Positions 26,015-34,730 of a stretch of DNA of 64,000 nucleotides are shown in pieces. Below the pieces are notes generated by a model. The model ran no database searches. It was not told the DNA's origin and saw only the letters and a program-made list of their open reading frames with translations. A program made the position numbers and the translations under genes. Within the stretch, counting starts at the first letter, position 1; every line of letters starts with the position of its first letter. Source of the DNA: Gordonia phthalatica (GTDB taxonomy: Bacteria > Actinomycetota > Actinomycetes > Mycobacteriales > Mycobacteriaceae); the NCBI RefSeq assembly GCF_001305675.1, contig NZ_CP011853.1, positions 434,001 through 498,000 of the forward strand. Reading direction: 5' to 3'.

Positions 26015-29000
26015 GTGGCCGCCACCGACAACGCATCCCCCGCCGTCCGGCGTCTCGTCATCGTGGAGTCGCCGACCAAAGCGCGCAAGATCGCGGGCTA
26101 TCTCGGCAGGAACTACGTCGTCGAGTCGTCGCGCGGACACATCCGCGACCTTCCTCGCGGAGCGGCCGACGTGCCCGCCAAGTACAAGGGCCAGTCGTGG
26201 GCGCGCCTCGGCGTCAACGTCGACGACAGCTTCGAGCCGCTGTACGTGGTCTCCCCGGACAAGAAGTCGACGGTCACCGAACTCAAGTCGCTGCTGAAGG
26301 ACGTCGACGAGCTCTACCTCGCCACGGACGGTGACCGCGAGGGGGAGGCCATCGCGTGGCACCTCCTCGAGACCCTGAAGCCGAAGGTGCCGGTCAAGCG
26401 GATGGTCTTCCACGAGATCACCGAGTCGGCGATCCTGGCTGCCGCCGCAAACCCGCGCGAGCTCGACATGCCGATGGTCGACGCGCAGGAGACCCGCCGC
26501 ATCCTCGACCGCCTGTACGGCTACGAGGTGTCGCCGGTCCTGTGGAAGAAAGTCATGCCGAAGCTGTCGGCGGGCCGCGTCCAGTCGGTCGCCACACGGA
26601 TCATCGTCGAGCGGGAACGCGAGCGCATGGCGTTCGTCTCCGCCGACTACTGGGACATCGCTGCGACCATGGACGCCGGCGCCGAGGCGTCGCCGCGCAC
26701 CTTCAACTCGCGACTGGTGAACATCGGCGACGACCGCGTCGCCACGGGCCGCGACTTCGGCCCGGACGGCAAGCTCAAGAAGGCGTCCGGCGTCGCCGTT
26801 CTCGACGAGGCGCGCGCGACGGCGTTGGCCGCGGGCCTCGAGGGTGCGTCGCTGACCGTCACCTCGGTGGAGGAGAAGCCCTACACCCGCCGCCCGTACG
26901 CGCCGTTCATGACGTCGACCCTCCAGCAGGAGGCCGGCCGCAAGTTGCGCTTCTCCTCGGACCGCACCATGCGCATTGCGCAGAAGCTGTACGAGAACGG
27001 CTACATCACCTACATGCGTACCGACTCGACGACGCTGTCGGAGTCGGCCATCAACGCCGCACGCAATCAGGCACGACAGCTCTACGGCGACGCCTACGTG
27101 CATCCGACGCCGCGTCAGTACACCCGCAAGGTGAAGAACGCGCAGGAGGCGCACGAGGCCATCCGCCCGGCGGGCGACTCGTTCCGCACCCCCGGTCAGG
27201 TGGCGTCGGCGCTCAACACGGACGAGTTCAAGCTGTACGAACTGATCTGGCAGCGGACCGTCGCCTCCCAGATGGCCGACGCCCGCGGCACCACCATGAG
27301 CCTGCGGATCGGCGGTCGTGCCGCGACCGGCGAAGAGGTCACGTTCGCCTCGTCCGGCCGCACCATCACGTTCCCCGGCTTCCTGTCGGCGTACGTCGAG
27401 ACGGTCGACGCCCTCGCAGGCGGCCAGGCCGACGACGCCGAGAACCGCCTGCCGAACCTCCGCGAGGGACAGGCGCTCACCGCCGCGTCGCTGACCGCCG
27501 ACGGCCACTCCACCAATCCGCCCGCCCGCTACACCGAGGCATCGCTGGTCAAGACGCTGGAAGAGCTCGGAATCGGTCGCCCGTCGACGTACGCGTCGAT
27601 CATCGGCACCATCCAGGACCGCGGTTACGTGGTGAAGAAGGGCAGCGCGCTGGTCCCGTCGTGGGTGGCGTTCGCCGTCGTCGGGCTGTTGGAGGGCTAC
27701 TTCAACAGCCTCGTCGACTACGACTTCACGGCGTCGCTGGAAGACGACCTGGACCAGATCGCGTCCGGCAACGAGGACCGCACCCGCTGGCTCACCGAGT
27801 TCTACTTCGGTGCCGACGCGGAGGCGGCCGGTGCCGGTGACGACGACGCCGCCGGAGCGATGGCGCGTGCGGGCGGGCTCAAGAAGCTCGTCGGCGTGAA
27901 CCTGGAGGGCATCGACGCCCGCGAGGTGAACTCGATCCGCTTGTTCGACGACGCCGAGGGCCGCCCGGTCCTGGTGCGCGTCGGCCGCTACGGTCCGTAC
28001 CTGGAACGCAATGTGGCCGGGCCCGACGCCGAGCCCGACCTGAAGCGCGCCAACCTGCCTGCCGACATGACGCCCGACGAGCTGACCCTGGAGGTGGCGG
28101 AGAAGCTCTTCGCGACCCCGCAGGAAGGGCGCGTCCTGGGCGTGGATCCGGTCAGCGGCAACCAGATCGTCGCCAAGGAGGGCCGATTCGGCCCGTACGT
28201 CACCGAGATCCTGCCGTCGGAGGACGACGAGAAGGACGACGAGGACCCCGGCACGTCGGCACCGGTGCCGACGATTCCGGCGGGTCCCACGCCTCGGGGC
28301 GGCGGCGAAGAAGTCGTCGCACTCGACGAGGTGCCGGTGGGCGGCGGAGTCGCGACCGCGACGTCCACGACCACCGCGAAGAAGGCTGCGAAGAAGACCG
28401 CGAAGAAGGCGGCGAAGAAGGCCGGCCCCAAGCCGCGCACCGGCTCGCTGTTCAAGGGCATGGAGATCTCGACCGTCACGCTCGAGGACGCACTGAAGCT
28501 GCTGTCGCTGCCGCGCGTCGTCGGCGTGGATCCCGAGAGCAACGACGAGATCACCGCGCAGAACGGCCGGTACGGCCCGTACCTGAAGAAGGGTACGGAC
28601 TCGCGGTCGCTGGCCAGCGAGGACCAGCTCTTCACGGTGACGCTTGAGGAAGCGCTCAAGATCTATTCGGAGCCGAAGCGGCGCGGTCGTGCCGCGGCCG
28701 CCCCGCCGCTGCGTGAGCTCGGCAACGACTCCGTCAGCGAGAAGCCGATGGTGATCAAGGACGGCCGCTTCGGCCCGTACGTCACCGACGGCGAGACCAA
28801 CGCCAGCCTGCGCAAGGGCGACGAGGTCGCCACCATCACGCCCGAGCGCGCGATGGAACTGCTGGCCGATCGTCGTGCGCGCGGCCCGGCGAAGAAGGCT
28901 GCGAAGAAGACCGCCAAGAAGACGGCGGCCAAGAAGACGGCGGCCAAGAAGACAGCAGCGAAGAAGACAGCGGCCAAGAAGACCGCAGCGAAGAAGACCG

Positions 29001-29113
29001 CAGCGAAGAAGACGACGGCCGCCAAGAAGACGACAGCCAAGAAGACTGCGGCTAAGAAGACGACGGCGGCCAAGAAGACCGCGGCTAAGAAGTCGGCTCC
29101 GAAGTCGGAGTAA
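26015..29113 (+). CDS. topA: DNA topoisomerase I
   Basis: A 1,032-residue type IA topoisomerase with GTG start. The TOPRIM domain holds VIVESPTKARKIAGYLG and ATDGDREGEAIAWHL; the active-site Tyr is about residue 333 in YITYMRTDSTTLS; PSTYASIIGTIQDRGYV follows. Four C-terminal GRFGPY-type repeat domains are joined by Lys/Ala linkers, and the last ~65 residues are KKTAA repeats. It relaxes negative supercoils. At 1,032 residues it is longer than M. tuberculosis TopA (934), mostly through the linker and tail. Confidence 0.97.
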   Translation: MAATDNASPAVRRLVIVESPTKARKIAGYLGRNYVVESSRGHIRDLPRGAADVPAKYKGQSWARLGVNVDDSFEPLYVVSPDKKSTVTELKSLLKDVDELYLATDGDREGEAIAWHLLETLKPKVPVKRMVFHEITESAILAAAANPRELDMPMVDAQETRRILDRLYGYEVSPVLWKKVMPKLSAGRVQSVATRIIVERERERMAFVSADYWDIAATMDAGAEASPRTFNSRLVNIGDDRVATGRDFGPDGKLKKASGVAVLDEARATALAAGLEGASLTVTSVEEKPYTRRPYAPFMTSTLQQEAGRKLRFSSDRTMRIAQKLYENGYITYMRTDSTTLSESAINAARNQARQLYGDAYVHPTPRQYTRKVKNAQEAHEAIRPAGDSFRTPGQVASALNTDEFKLYELIWQRTVASQMADARGTTMSLRIGGRAATGEEVTFASSGRTITFPGFLSAYVETVDALAGGQADDAENRLPNLREGQALTAASLTADGHSTNPPARYTEASLVKTLEELGIGRPSTYASIIGTIQDRGYVVKKGSALVPSWVAFAVVGLLEGYFNSLVDYDFTASLEDDLDQIASGNEDRTRWLTEFYFGADAEAAGAGDDDAAGAMARAGGLKKLVGVNLEGIDAREVNSIRLFDDAEGRPVLVRVGRYGPYLERNVAGPDAEPDLKRANLPADMTPDELTLEVAEKLFATPQEGRVLGVDPVSGNQIVAKEGRFGPYVTEILPSEDDEKDDEDPGTSAPVPTIPAGPTPRGGGEEVVALDEVPVGGGVATATSTTTAKKAAKKTAKKAAKKAGPKPRTGSLFKGMEISTVTLEDALKLLSLPRVVGVDPESNDEITAQNGRYGPYLKKGTDSRSLASEDQLFTVTLEEALKIYSEPKRRGRAAAAPPLRELGNDSVSEKPMVIKDGRFGPYVTDGETNASLRKGDEVATITPERAMELLADRRARGPAKKAAKKTAKKTAAKKTAAKKTAAKKTAAKKTAAKKTAAKKTTAAKKTTAKKTAAKKTTAAKKTAAKKSAPKSE

Positions 29114-29141
29114 CCGCCACTGCGTTCCCGCGTGATGCGTT

Positions 29142-29176
29142 GATTCCCGCTCATCGTCCGACGATGAGCGGGAATC
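29142..29176. terminator. Hairpin between convergent topA and cyclase genes
   Basis: A perfect 17-bp stem (29,142-29,158 with 29,160-29,176) around one unpaired base, 28 bases after the topA stop. It lacks a T-run and probably serves both strands. Confidence 0.7.
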
Positions 29177-29232
29177 GTCGCTTCATGCGGGAGTAGACGC
29201 CTGCAGCGGGAACGGCGCGGCGTCGGGCGGCG

Positions 29233-30792
29233 TCAGATCGCGTCGGGCGTCAGGTCGGCGACGTCGAGGTCGGCGCGCGCCAGCAGCGTCTCGATGCCGC
29301 GGCCGCGGAGCTCAACGCCCTCACCGATCTCCCAGTGCGCGGCCTCGGCGTCGCTGGCGAGGAACACGGCGCGCGCCGAACCGAGGACGCGGGTCGGCTC
29401 GTCCTTGGCGAGTTCGGTGAGGCGGGCGGCCTCGTTGACCGGGTCGCCGATGACCGTGTACTCGAGGCGCTGCTCGGCGCCGATGTGACCGGCGACGGCC
29501 TTGCCCGCGGAGACGCCGATGCCCATGTCGACGTCGCCGAGCCGGCTCGCCAGCTCCACGCGCAACTCGCGGGCCGCGGCCAGCGCGGCACCCGAGAAGT
29601 CGTCCTGATCGAGCGGCGCACCGAAGATCGCGAGGGCGGCGTCGCCCTGGAACTTGTTGACGAACCCGCCGTGGCGGCCGACGACGTCGACGACCACCTT
29701 GAAGAACTCGTTGAGCAGTTCGACGACCTCGCGCGGCGGTCGGTTGACGGCCAGCCGGGTGGATCCGACGATGTCGACGAAGAGCACGCCGACGTAGCGT
29801 TCCTCGCCGCCGAGTTCGGTGCCGGTCTCGATGGCGCGGCGGGCGACGTCCTCGCCGACGTACCGGCCGAACAGGTTTCGCAACTCCTGGCGTTCGCGGA
29901 CGTCGGCCACCATGTCGTTGAATCCGGCCTGCAGCAGACCCAGATCGTTGCCGTCGTAGATCTTCACGGCCACATTGAGGTTGCCGGCCCGCACCTGGTT
30001 CAGCGCCATCCGCAGCTGCTTGACCGGGTCGGTGATGGATCGGACCAGCCGGGTGATCGCCAGCATGCCGAAGACCAGCGCGGCACCCGCCATCCAGAGG
30101 ATCGCCCGCTGCAGTCCCTGGGCGTCGGTGTCGATGATCCGTGTCTGCTCCAGAATGATCAGCGCGATGATCACCAGCAGTGGCACCGCGACGGTCACCG
30201 ACCAGAACACGGTGATGCGCGTGGCGATGCCGGGCGCATTGGAGTTGTCGGGGTCGTTGGCCATCGCCGCGACCGTGATCGGGCGCAGCACCTTCTCGGC
30301 CTGCATGAAGCTGAGCACGCCCGTCACCAGCGCACCGATGAGGCTGGCGATGAGGACGATGATGAAGTCCTTCACCGACTGCCGCAGGTTGATCGCGGCC
30401 AACAGGATGCCGCCCACCGTCCACAGTCCGAGATTCAAGGCCGTGAGCAGGGTCGGAAGGTTCAGCGCCCGTTTTCGGGCGGCTTCGTCGTCGAGCCTGG
30501 TGCGTCGGCGGTGCCAGATCAGCACCGGCATGCTCAACCGGATCGTCAGGTAGATGCCCACGATGATCGCGACGAGGAGGTACAGGCCGAACGCGAACTG
30601 GTTGAGGGCGTTGAACTCACTGAGGGAGATCGAGTCGACCCGGGGCATGCCGAACCGGAGGAACGCGAACGTGAACAGCGAACCGACGAGATTCGCGCGG
30701 AGCATGTCGAGGGCGAGGACGGGCCACGGCGTATGTGCCAGCCAGCGCATGGTGTGCGCTGTCCTGGACAAGCCCGACCGTCGTTTCACCAT
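29233..30792 (-). CDS. Membrane adenylate cyclase with HAMP domain (Rv3645-like)
   Basis: A 519-residue class-III cyclase: six membrane helices (residues about 15-260), a HAMP domain (ITDPVKQLRMALNQVRAGN) and the catalytic domain. The latter has metal Asp in VLFVDIVGSTRLA, Lys and Asp in VNKFQGDAALAIFG and the transition-state Asn/Arg in GDPVNEAARL, so it looks active on ATP. ATG at 30,792 follows TACTTT by 7 bases (leaderless). Rv3645 is a major cAMP source in M. tuberculosis tied to fatty-acid sensing. It diverges from holB. Confidence 0.93.
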   Translation of the reverse strand: MVKRRSGLSRTAHTMRWLAHTPWPVLALDMLRANLVGSLFTFAFLRFGMPRVDSISLSEFNALNQFAFGLYLLVAIIVGIYLTIRLSMPVLIWHRRRTRLDDEAARKRALNLPTLLTALNLGLWTVGGILLAAINLRQSVKDFIIVLIASLIGALVTGVLSFMQAEKVLRPITVAAMANDPDNSNAPGIATRITVFWSVTVAVPLLVIIALIILEQTRIIDTDAQGLQRAILWMAGAALVFGMLAITRLVRSITDPVKQLRMALNQVRAGNLNVAVKIYDGNDLGLLQAGFNDMVADVRERQELRNLFGRYVGEDVARRAIETGTELGGEERYVGVLFVDIVGSTRLAVNRPPREVVELLNEFFKVVVDVVGRHGGFVNKFQGDAALAIFGAPLDQDDFSGAALAAARELRVELASRLGDVDMGIGVSAGKAVAGHIGAEQRLEYTVIGDPVNEAARLTELAKDEPTRVLGSARAVFLASDAEAAHWEIGEGVELRGRGIETLLARADLDVADLTPDAI

Positions 30793-30876
30793 GTCATCCA
30801 AAGTAGCGGGCTGCTTGCAATTGTTAAACACCCCTTCAGATGTGACTTTTCTGAACTGGGCTTTAGTCTGGCTGAT

Positions 30877-32148
30877 GTGACGTATGTCTTCAGCCGAATG
30901 ATCGGACAGCGGGCGCTGATCGACGAACTCCAGGCGGCCGCGACGTCGGCTCGGGCCGTCGCAGCACGCCTCGACGAGGCTGACGACGGCGCCGTCTCGA
31001 TGTTCGCCGACCAACCGGATGAGCACGTCGAGACCGCGGTGCGGGAGTCGATGACGCACGCCTGGCTCTTCACCGGGCCGCCCGGCAGCGGTCGATCGGT
31101 GGCCGCCACCTGCTTCGCCGCCGCACTGCAGTGCCAGTCGCCCGACACCGTGGGCTGCGGCGAGTGCCGGGCCTGCGCCACCGTCCTGTCCGGCACCCAC
31201 GGCGACGTCCGGCACATCGTCCCCGAGGGACTCACCATCTCGGTTGCGCAGATCCGCGACATCGTTCAGCTGTCGGCGCGACGCCCGACGACGGGTCGCT
31301 GGCAGATCGTCGTCGTCGAAGACGCGGACCGGCTCACCGAGCAGGGCGCCAACGCCCTGCTGAAGGCCGTCGAGGAACCGCCCGAGCGGACCATCTTCCT
31401 GCTGTGCGCGCCGTCGGTGGCACCCGAGGACATCGCGATCACCCTCCGCTCGCGGTGCAGGCACGCCGGTCTCACGGCGCCCGCCGCGGACGACATCGCG
31501 CGCGTCCTGATCGAGCGGGACGGGATCGAACCGGACCGTGCGCAGTGGGCGGCGTCGGTGGCCGGCGGGCACGTCGGTCGTGCCAAGCGGCTAGCGACGG
31601 ACCCGGCCTCGCGTGATCAGCGGGACCAGGCGCTCGGCCTCGCCCGGGCCGCCACCCGCGATGCGACCGCGTTCGCCGCCGCCGAGAAGCTCGTCAAGAC
31701 GGCGGTCGACGTCGCCGCCCAGATCAGTGCCGAACGCGATGCCGCGGAGACCGAGGAACTGATGACGGCGCTCGGTGCCGGCGGTACCGGGAAGGGCACC
31801 GCACGACCGCCCCGCGGCACCGCGGGGGCCGTCAAGGAGTTGGAGAAGCGGCAGAAGTCTCGGCGCACCCGAACGATGCGCGACGTCCTCGACAGAGCGC
31901 TCGTGGACCTCGCCGCACTGTTCCGCGACGGACTCACCCTGGCGATGGGGGCACAGGTGACGCTGATGCATCCGGACAAGGCGTCGGACCTCACCGGACC
32001 GATGTCCAGGCATGCGTCCGCAGCGCAGTTGCTGCGGTGCATCGAAGCGGTTCTGGAGTGTCGCGACGCGCTGGAGAAGAACGTGAAGCCGAAGTTCGCG
32101 GTCGATGCGATGGTGGTCCGGATCGGGCGCGAACTGGACCACCGGTAG
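30877..32148 (+). CDS. holB: DNA polymerase III clamp-loader subunit delta'
   Basis: A 423-residue AAA+ clamp-loader subunit (Rv3644c is 401). P-loop-like FTGPPGSGRSVAAT has Arg in place of the catalytic Lys, as in delta' subunits that do not hydrolyse ATP. A zinc module CGECRACATVLSGTH, then VVVEDADRLTEQGANALLK and CRHAGL (arginine-finger SRC region) follow. The GTG is 7 bases after TAGTCT (30,864-30,869), again leaderless. The N terminus VFSRMIGQRALIDEL is typical. Confidence 0.93.
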   Translation: MTYVFSRMIGQRALIDELQAAATSARAVAARLDEADDGAVSMFADQPDEHVETAVRESMTHAWLFTGPPGSGRSVAATCFAAALQCQSPDTVGCGECRACATVLSGTHGDVRHIVPEGLTISVAQIRDIVQLSARRPTTGRWQIVVVEDADRLTEQGANALLKAVEEPPERTIFLLCAPSVAPEDIAITLRSRCRHAGLTAPAADDIARVLIERDGIEPDRAQWAASVAGGHVGRAKRLATDPASRDQRDQALGLARAATRDATAFAAAEKLVKTAVDVAAQISAERDAAETEELMTALGAGGTGKGTARPPRGTAGAVKELEKRQKSRRTRTMRDVLDRALVDLAALFRDGLTLAMGAQVTLMHPDKASDLTGPMSRHASAAQLLRCIEAVLECRDALEKNVKPKFAVDAMVVRIGRELDHR

Positions 32149-32179
32149 GGGCGACGGGGACCTGGAGAGCTCGGGAAAC

Positions 32180-32211
32180 GAACTGTTTTCTCCGGTCCGG
32201 AGAAAATGTTC
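32180..32211. terminator. Terminator-like palindrome downstream of holB
   Basis: TTTTCTCCGG (32,186-32,195) pairs perfectly with CCGGAGAAAA (32,197-32,206), and an outer GAAC/GTTC pair flanks it. It lies 31 bases after the holB stop. The A/T-rich arms suit a bidirectional terminator; an operator for the next small gene is possible. Confidence 0.65.
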
Positions 32212-32290
32212 GGGTCGTTGACCTGCGGAGACATTCGGATTCCGTCGCCATCGCTTGGTCCGGCCCGCAGGCCCGCGTGGAATAGACGGC

Positions 32291-32539
32291 ATGCGTACTT
32301 CGAATCTCACTTCGGCCCGGACCGGTCAGACCATCAAGCTCGCCATGCGCGTCGTGATGGCGACCGTGCTCTTCTACGCCGTGGCGGTGCTGTACGCCGG
32401 TACGGCCGGAGCGGCAGGCATGGACGTCTTCGTCCAGCCGATGATCGGTACCGCGGTGTTCGGGGGTGTTCTGGTGCTGCCGCTGGCCGCCGCGTGGGTC
32501 GTCAGTCGGCGTCTGACGGATTCGGGGAACGCGGGCTAG
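32291..32539 (+). CDS. Small two-helix membrane protein, unknown
   Basis: An 82-residue protein from the ATG of MRTSNLTSARTG. Two membrane helices (MRVVMATVLFYAVAVLYAG and VFGGVLVLPLAAAWVVS) are joined by a short loop with FVQPMIG. No ribosome site is evident. Its last 38 bases overlap the end of the gene on the other strand. I recognise no family. Confidence 0.55.
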   Translation: MRTSNLTSARTGQTIKLAMRVVMATVLFYAVAVLYAGTAGAAGMDVFVQPMIGTAVFGGVLVLPLAAAWVVSRRLTDSGNAG

Positions 32540-32684
32540 AGTCTGCCGGTGCGGTCGGCTCCGCGTCGTCGTGCTCCGACAGGGGATCGTCGCCGCCTGC
32601 GCCTTCGAGCACGGTCAGCTCGTTGTCGATGGCCGCTCGGACGGCATCGGCTGCGCCTTTGATCTTGTCGATGAAGCCGGACAT
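32502..32684 (-). CDS. Small acidic protein, unknown
   Basis: A 60-residue protein: a basic amphipathic N terminus (MSGFIDKIKGAADAVRAAID) and an acidic, Ser/Pro-rich disordered tail. A very good ribosome site (GAAGGAG, 5 bases before the ATG) and a TATAGT box about 30 bases upstream support it as real. The amphipathic start could touch membranes or a partner. It overlaps the neighbouring small membrane-protein gene tail to tail. Confidence 0.65.
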   Translation of the reverse strand: MSGFIDKIKGAADAVRAAIDNELTVLEGAGGDDPLSEHDDAEPTAPADSSPRSPNPSDAD

Positions 32685-32794
32685 GACGTCTCCTTCGATG
32701 GTGCCGAAAGTGACCTCACTATATGTCCGGGAACCGGTGGCCGCCCGGTAGTCCTACCCTTTCGTTGATGGGACTTCGAGAGGGCTGTGAATGA

Positions 32795-33229
32795 GTGAGC
32801 CAGGGGATGAGTGAGTCGGGGAAGGCCGCGACTCTCGGGTGGGTGTTCGTCGGAGGAATGGGCGGCACCGCACTGCGATGGGTCGCAGAGGAGACATGGC
32901 CCGCCCATGACGGGCAGTGGCCGTGGGGAACGTTCGTGGTGAACCTTGTCGGGGCATTCATCCTCGGCGCGCTGTTAGAGGGGTTGGCGCGACTGGGAGG
33001 CGATGTCGGGTGGCGGCGTCGAGTGCGACTGGCGGTGGGTACGGGATTCTGCGGAGCCTTGACCACCTACAGCGCATTCGCCCTGGAGATCAGCCTCCTG
33101 GGCCGCGGCGAGCACTACGGAATGGCGATCGGGTACGCGGTCGTCAGCGTCGCGGTCGGCGTGCTGCTTGCATTCTCGGGGGTGCAAGCAGCACGCCGAC
33201 TGTTGCCGTTAGAGGGGGAGTCCGCATGA
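32795..33229 (+). CDS. crcB: Fluoride channel subunit CrcB (first copy)
   Basis: A 144-residue four-helix membrane protein of the CrcB/Fluc family, with the signature VGTGFCGALTTYSAFALE and FVVNLVGAFILGALL. Fluc channels export fluoride as antiparallel dimers. The GTG start has GAGAGG 11 bases upstream; ATG at 32,807 is an alternative. The next crcB overlaps by ATGA, as in organisms whose two CrcB subunits form heterodimers. I see no fluoride riboswitch in the leader. Confidence 0.9.
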   Translation: MSQGMSESGKAATLGWVFVGGMGGTALRWVAEETWPAHDGQWPWGTFVVNLVGAFILGALLEGLARLGGDVGWRRRVRLAVGTGFCGALTTYSAFALEISLLGRGEHYGMAIGYAVVSVAVGVLLAFSGVQAARRLLPLEGESA

Positions 33230-33582
33230 TCTTCCTGCTGACGGTATTCGCCGGCGCCGTGGGTGCGGTGGCCCGATACCTGGTCGACGACGCCGCGAAA
33301 CGTCGGTGGCCCGGTGTGTTCCCCGGACCGACGTTCGCGATCAACATCACCGGCTGTCTCACGATCGGATTCATCGCCGGACTCGTCCTGTTCGCGGGAG
33401 CCTCGCACGACTGGCTGATGGTCGTCGGGACCGGCTTCTGCGGCGGCTACACCACGTTCTCGACCGCTGCCGTCGAGACGATCCGCGACGGGGGCCGACG
33501 CGGCGTCGTCTACGGTGCGGGCACGCTGATCGGGTCTGTCGCGGCGTGCGCCCTCGGCCTGTGGCTGGGGTGGCTGGTGTAG
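33226..33582 (+). CDS. crcB: Fluoride channel subunit CrcB (second copy)
   Basis: A 118-residue CrcB protein with FAINITGCLTIGFIAGL and VGTGFCGGYTTFSTAAVE, the closest match to the Fluc consensus. ATG overlaps the previous stop, and GGGGAG precedes it. The two paralogues probably form a heterodimeric fluoride exporter in the cytoplasmic membrane. Confidence 0.92.
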   Translation: MIFLLTVFAGAVGAVARYLVDDAAKRRWPGVFPGPTFAINITGCLTIGFIAGLVLFAGASHDWLMVVGTGFCGGYTTFSTAAVETIRDGGRRGVVYGAGTLIGSVAACALGLWLGWLV

Positions 33583-33689
33583 TCGGCGGGCCGTCGAGCA
33601 CAGAACTGACCGGATGGCCGCCCCGCCGTCCCGGACATCATCCTTTCGGCCGATCTCCGGGGCACCCGCCGCACGCGAAGCTGGTCGGC

Positions 33690-34730
33690 ATGAACACCTC
33701 CCGATACCACTTCCTCGACATGCTCAGAGGCCTGGCGATCGCCGGGATCCTGCTGGTGAACGCTTACGACATCGTCCGGCTCGGCTCGGCCGTCACCGGG
33801 TCGCCCGCCGGGCGGGCGGCCCTCGACTACGGCGTCCAGTCGCGCTTCGTCCCGATCTTCGCTGTGCTCTTCGGCGTCAGCATGTGGCTCATCGTCGACG
33901 GTGCGCGACGTCGCGGCGACGCGGTGGGCGGAGCTCTGGTGCTGCGCATGATCGCGATCGGCGCCATCGGCGTCGCGCACTCGTTCTTCTATGACGGCGA
34001 CATCCTGCGGGAGTACGCGATCGTCGGCCTCCTCGCGATCCCGGCAGTGCTCTGGCTGTCACCCTGGCTGTCGCTGACGATCGGTGCCGCGCTCACGGCG
34101 GTCTCGTTCGGCTTCCTCGGCGGCGGCGTCGAATCGGTTCCGGGACTCGTGCTCCTCGGCATCGGAGCCGCGGGTGCAGGTCTGCCCGCCCTTCTGGAAC
34201 GCGGCGGCCGGGCGCTGTGGGTCGCCGTCGGCCTCCTGGTGCCGATTGTCGCGGTCCTGACCTGGCAGCACGTGCAGGTCGGCGGCGGAGACCCGCGATT
34301 CTCGATCGAGGGCACACGGGCGGGCCTCGCGACCGCTGCCCTGTACGTGATCGTCGCCGCCGTCATCTGGCAGTGGGGTCCCGCCCGCCGCGTGCTCTCG
34401 GCCTGCTTCATCTCGCTCGGCCGGACCTCGCTGTCCAGCTACGTCGGCGCCAATGTGATCGTCGTCGGCCTGGCGAAGGGATTCGACTTCACCCATGCGG
34501 AGTCGGTGTGGCCGCTGCTCGGCCTCTGCGCCCTCGTGCTGTTCGCGCAAGCCGTCGCGGCGACGATCTGGCTGCACTACTTCACCAACGGTCCCCTGGA
34601 ATGGGTGCTGCGCGCGATCACCTGGCGCACGGTCCCGAAGCTCCGTCGGGTGGGCGCGCACCGGGCCGGCCGCAGGATCGCTGCTGACCAGCAGATTCCG
34701 GCACTGCACCCAGTAGAGTTCGTGCGGTGA
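33690..34730 (+). CDS. DUF418 multi-pass membrane protein
   Basis: A 346-residue protein with about nine membrane helices. The start RYHFLDMLRGLAIAGILLVN and the block SRFVPIFAVLFGVSMWLI belong to the YeiB/DUF418 group, and FTNGPLEWVLRAITW near the C terminus is its hallmark. These proteins resemble membrane acyltransferases, but the substrate is unknown. The stop overlaps the GTG of the next gene, whose own TAGAGT promoter box lies inside this gene. Confidence 0.85.
   Translation: MNTSRYHFLDMLRGLAIAGILLVNAYDIVRLGSAVTGSPAGRAALDYGVQSRFVPIFAVLFGVSMWLIVDGARRRGDAVGGALVLRMIAIGAIGVAHSFFYDGDILREYAIVGLLAIPAVLWLSPWLSLTIGAALTAVSFGFLGGGVESVPGLVLLGIGAAGAGLPALLERGGRALWVAVGLLVPIVAVLTWQHVQVGGGDPRFSIEGTRAGLATAALYVIVAAVIWQWGPARRVLSACFISLGRTSLSSYVGANVIVVGLAKGFDFTHAESVWPLLGLCALVLFAQAVAATIWLHYFTNGPLEWVLRAITWRTVPKLRRVGAHRAGRRIAADQQIPALHPVEFVR

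Noticed and set aside
28894..29110. Short tandem DNA repeats resembling a CRISPR or satellite array
   Set aside because: They are in frame and encode the Lys/Ala tail of TopA.
29335..30876. A long plus-strand open frame running into holB
   Set aside because: Antisense to the adenylate cyclase; only the part from the GTG at 30,877 carries clamp-loader motifs.
32685..32794. Possible fluoride riboswitch in front of crcB
   Set aside because: The GGCGATG...TGATG core and pseudoknot of the crcB motif are not present; the gap mainly holds the promoter of the divergent small gene.
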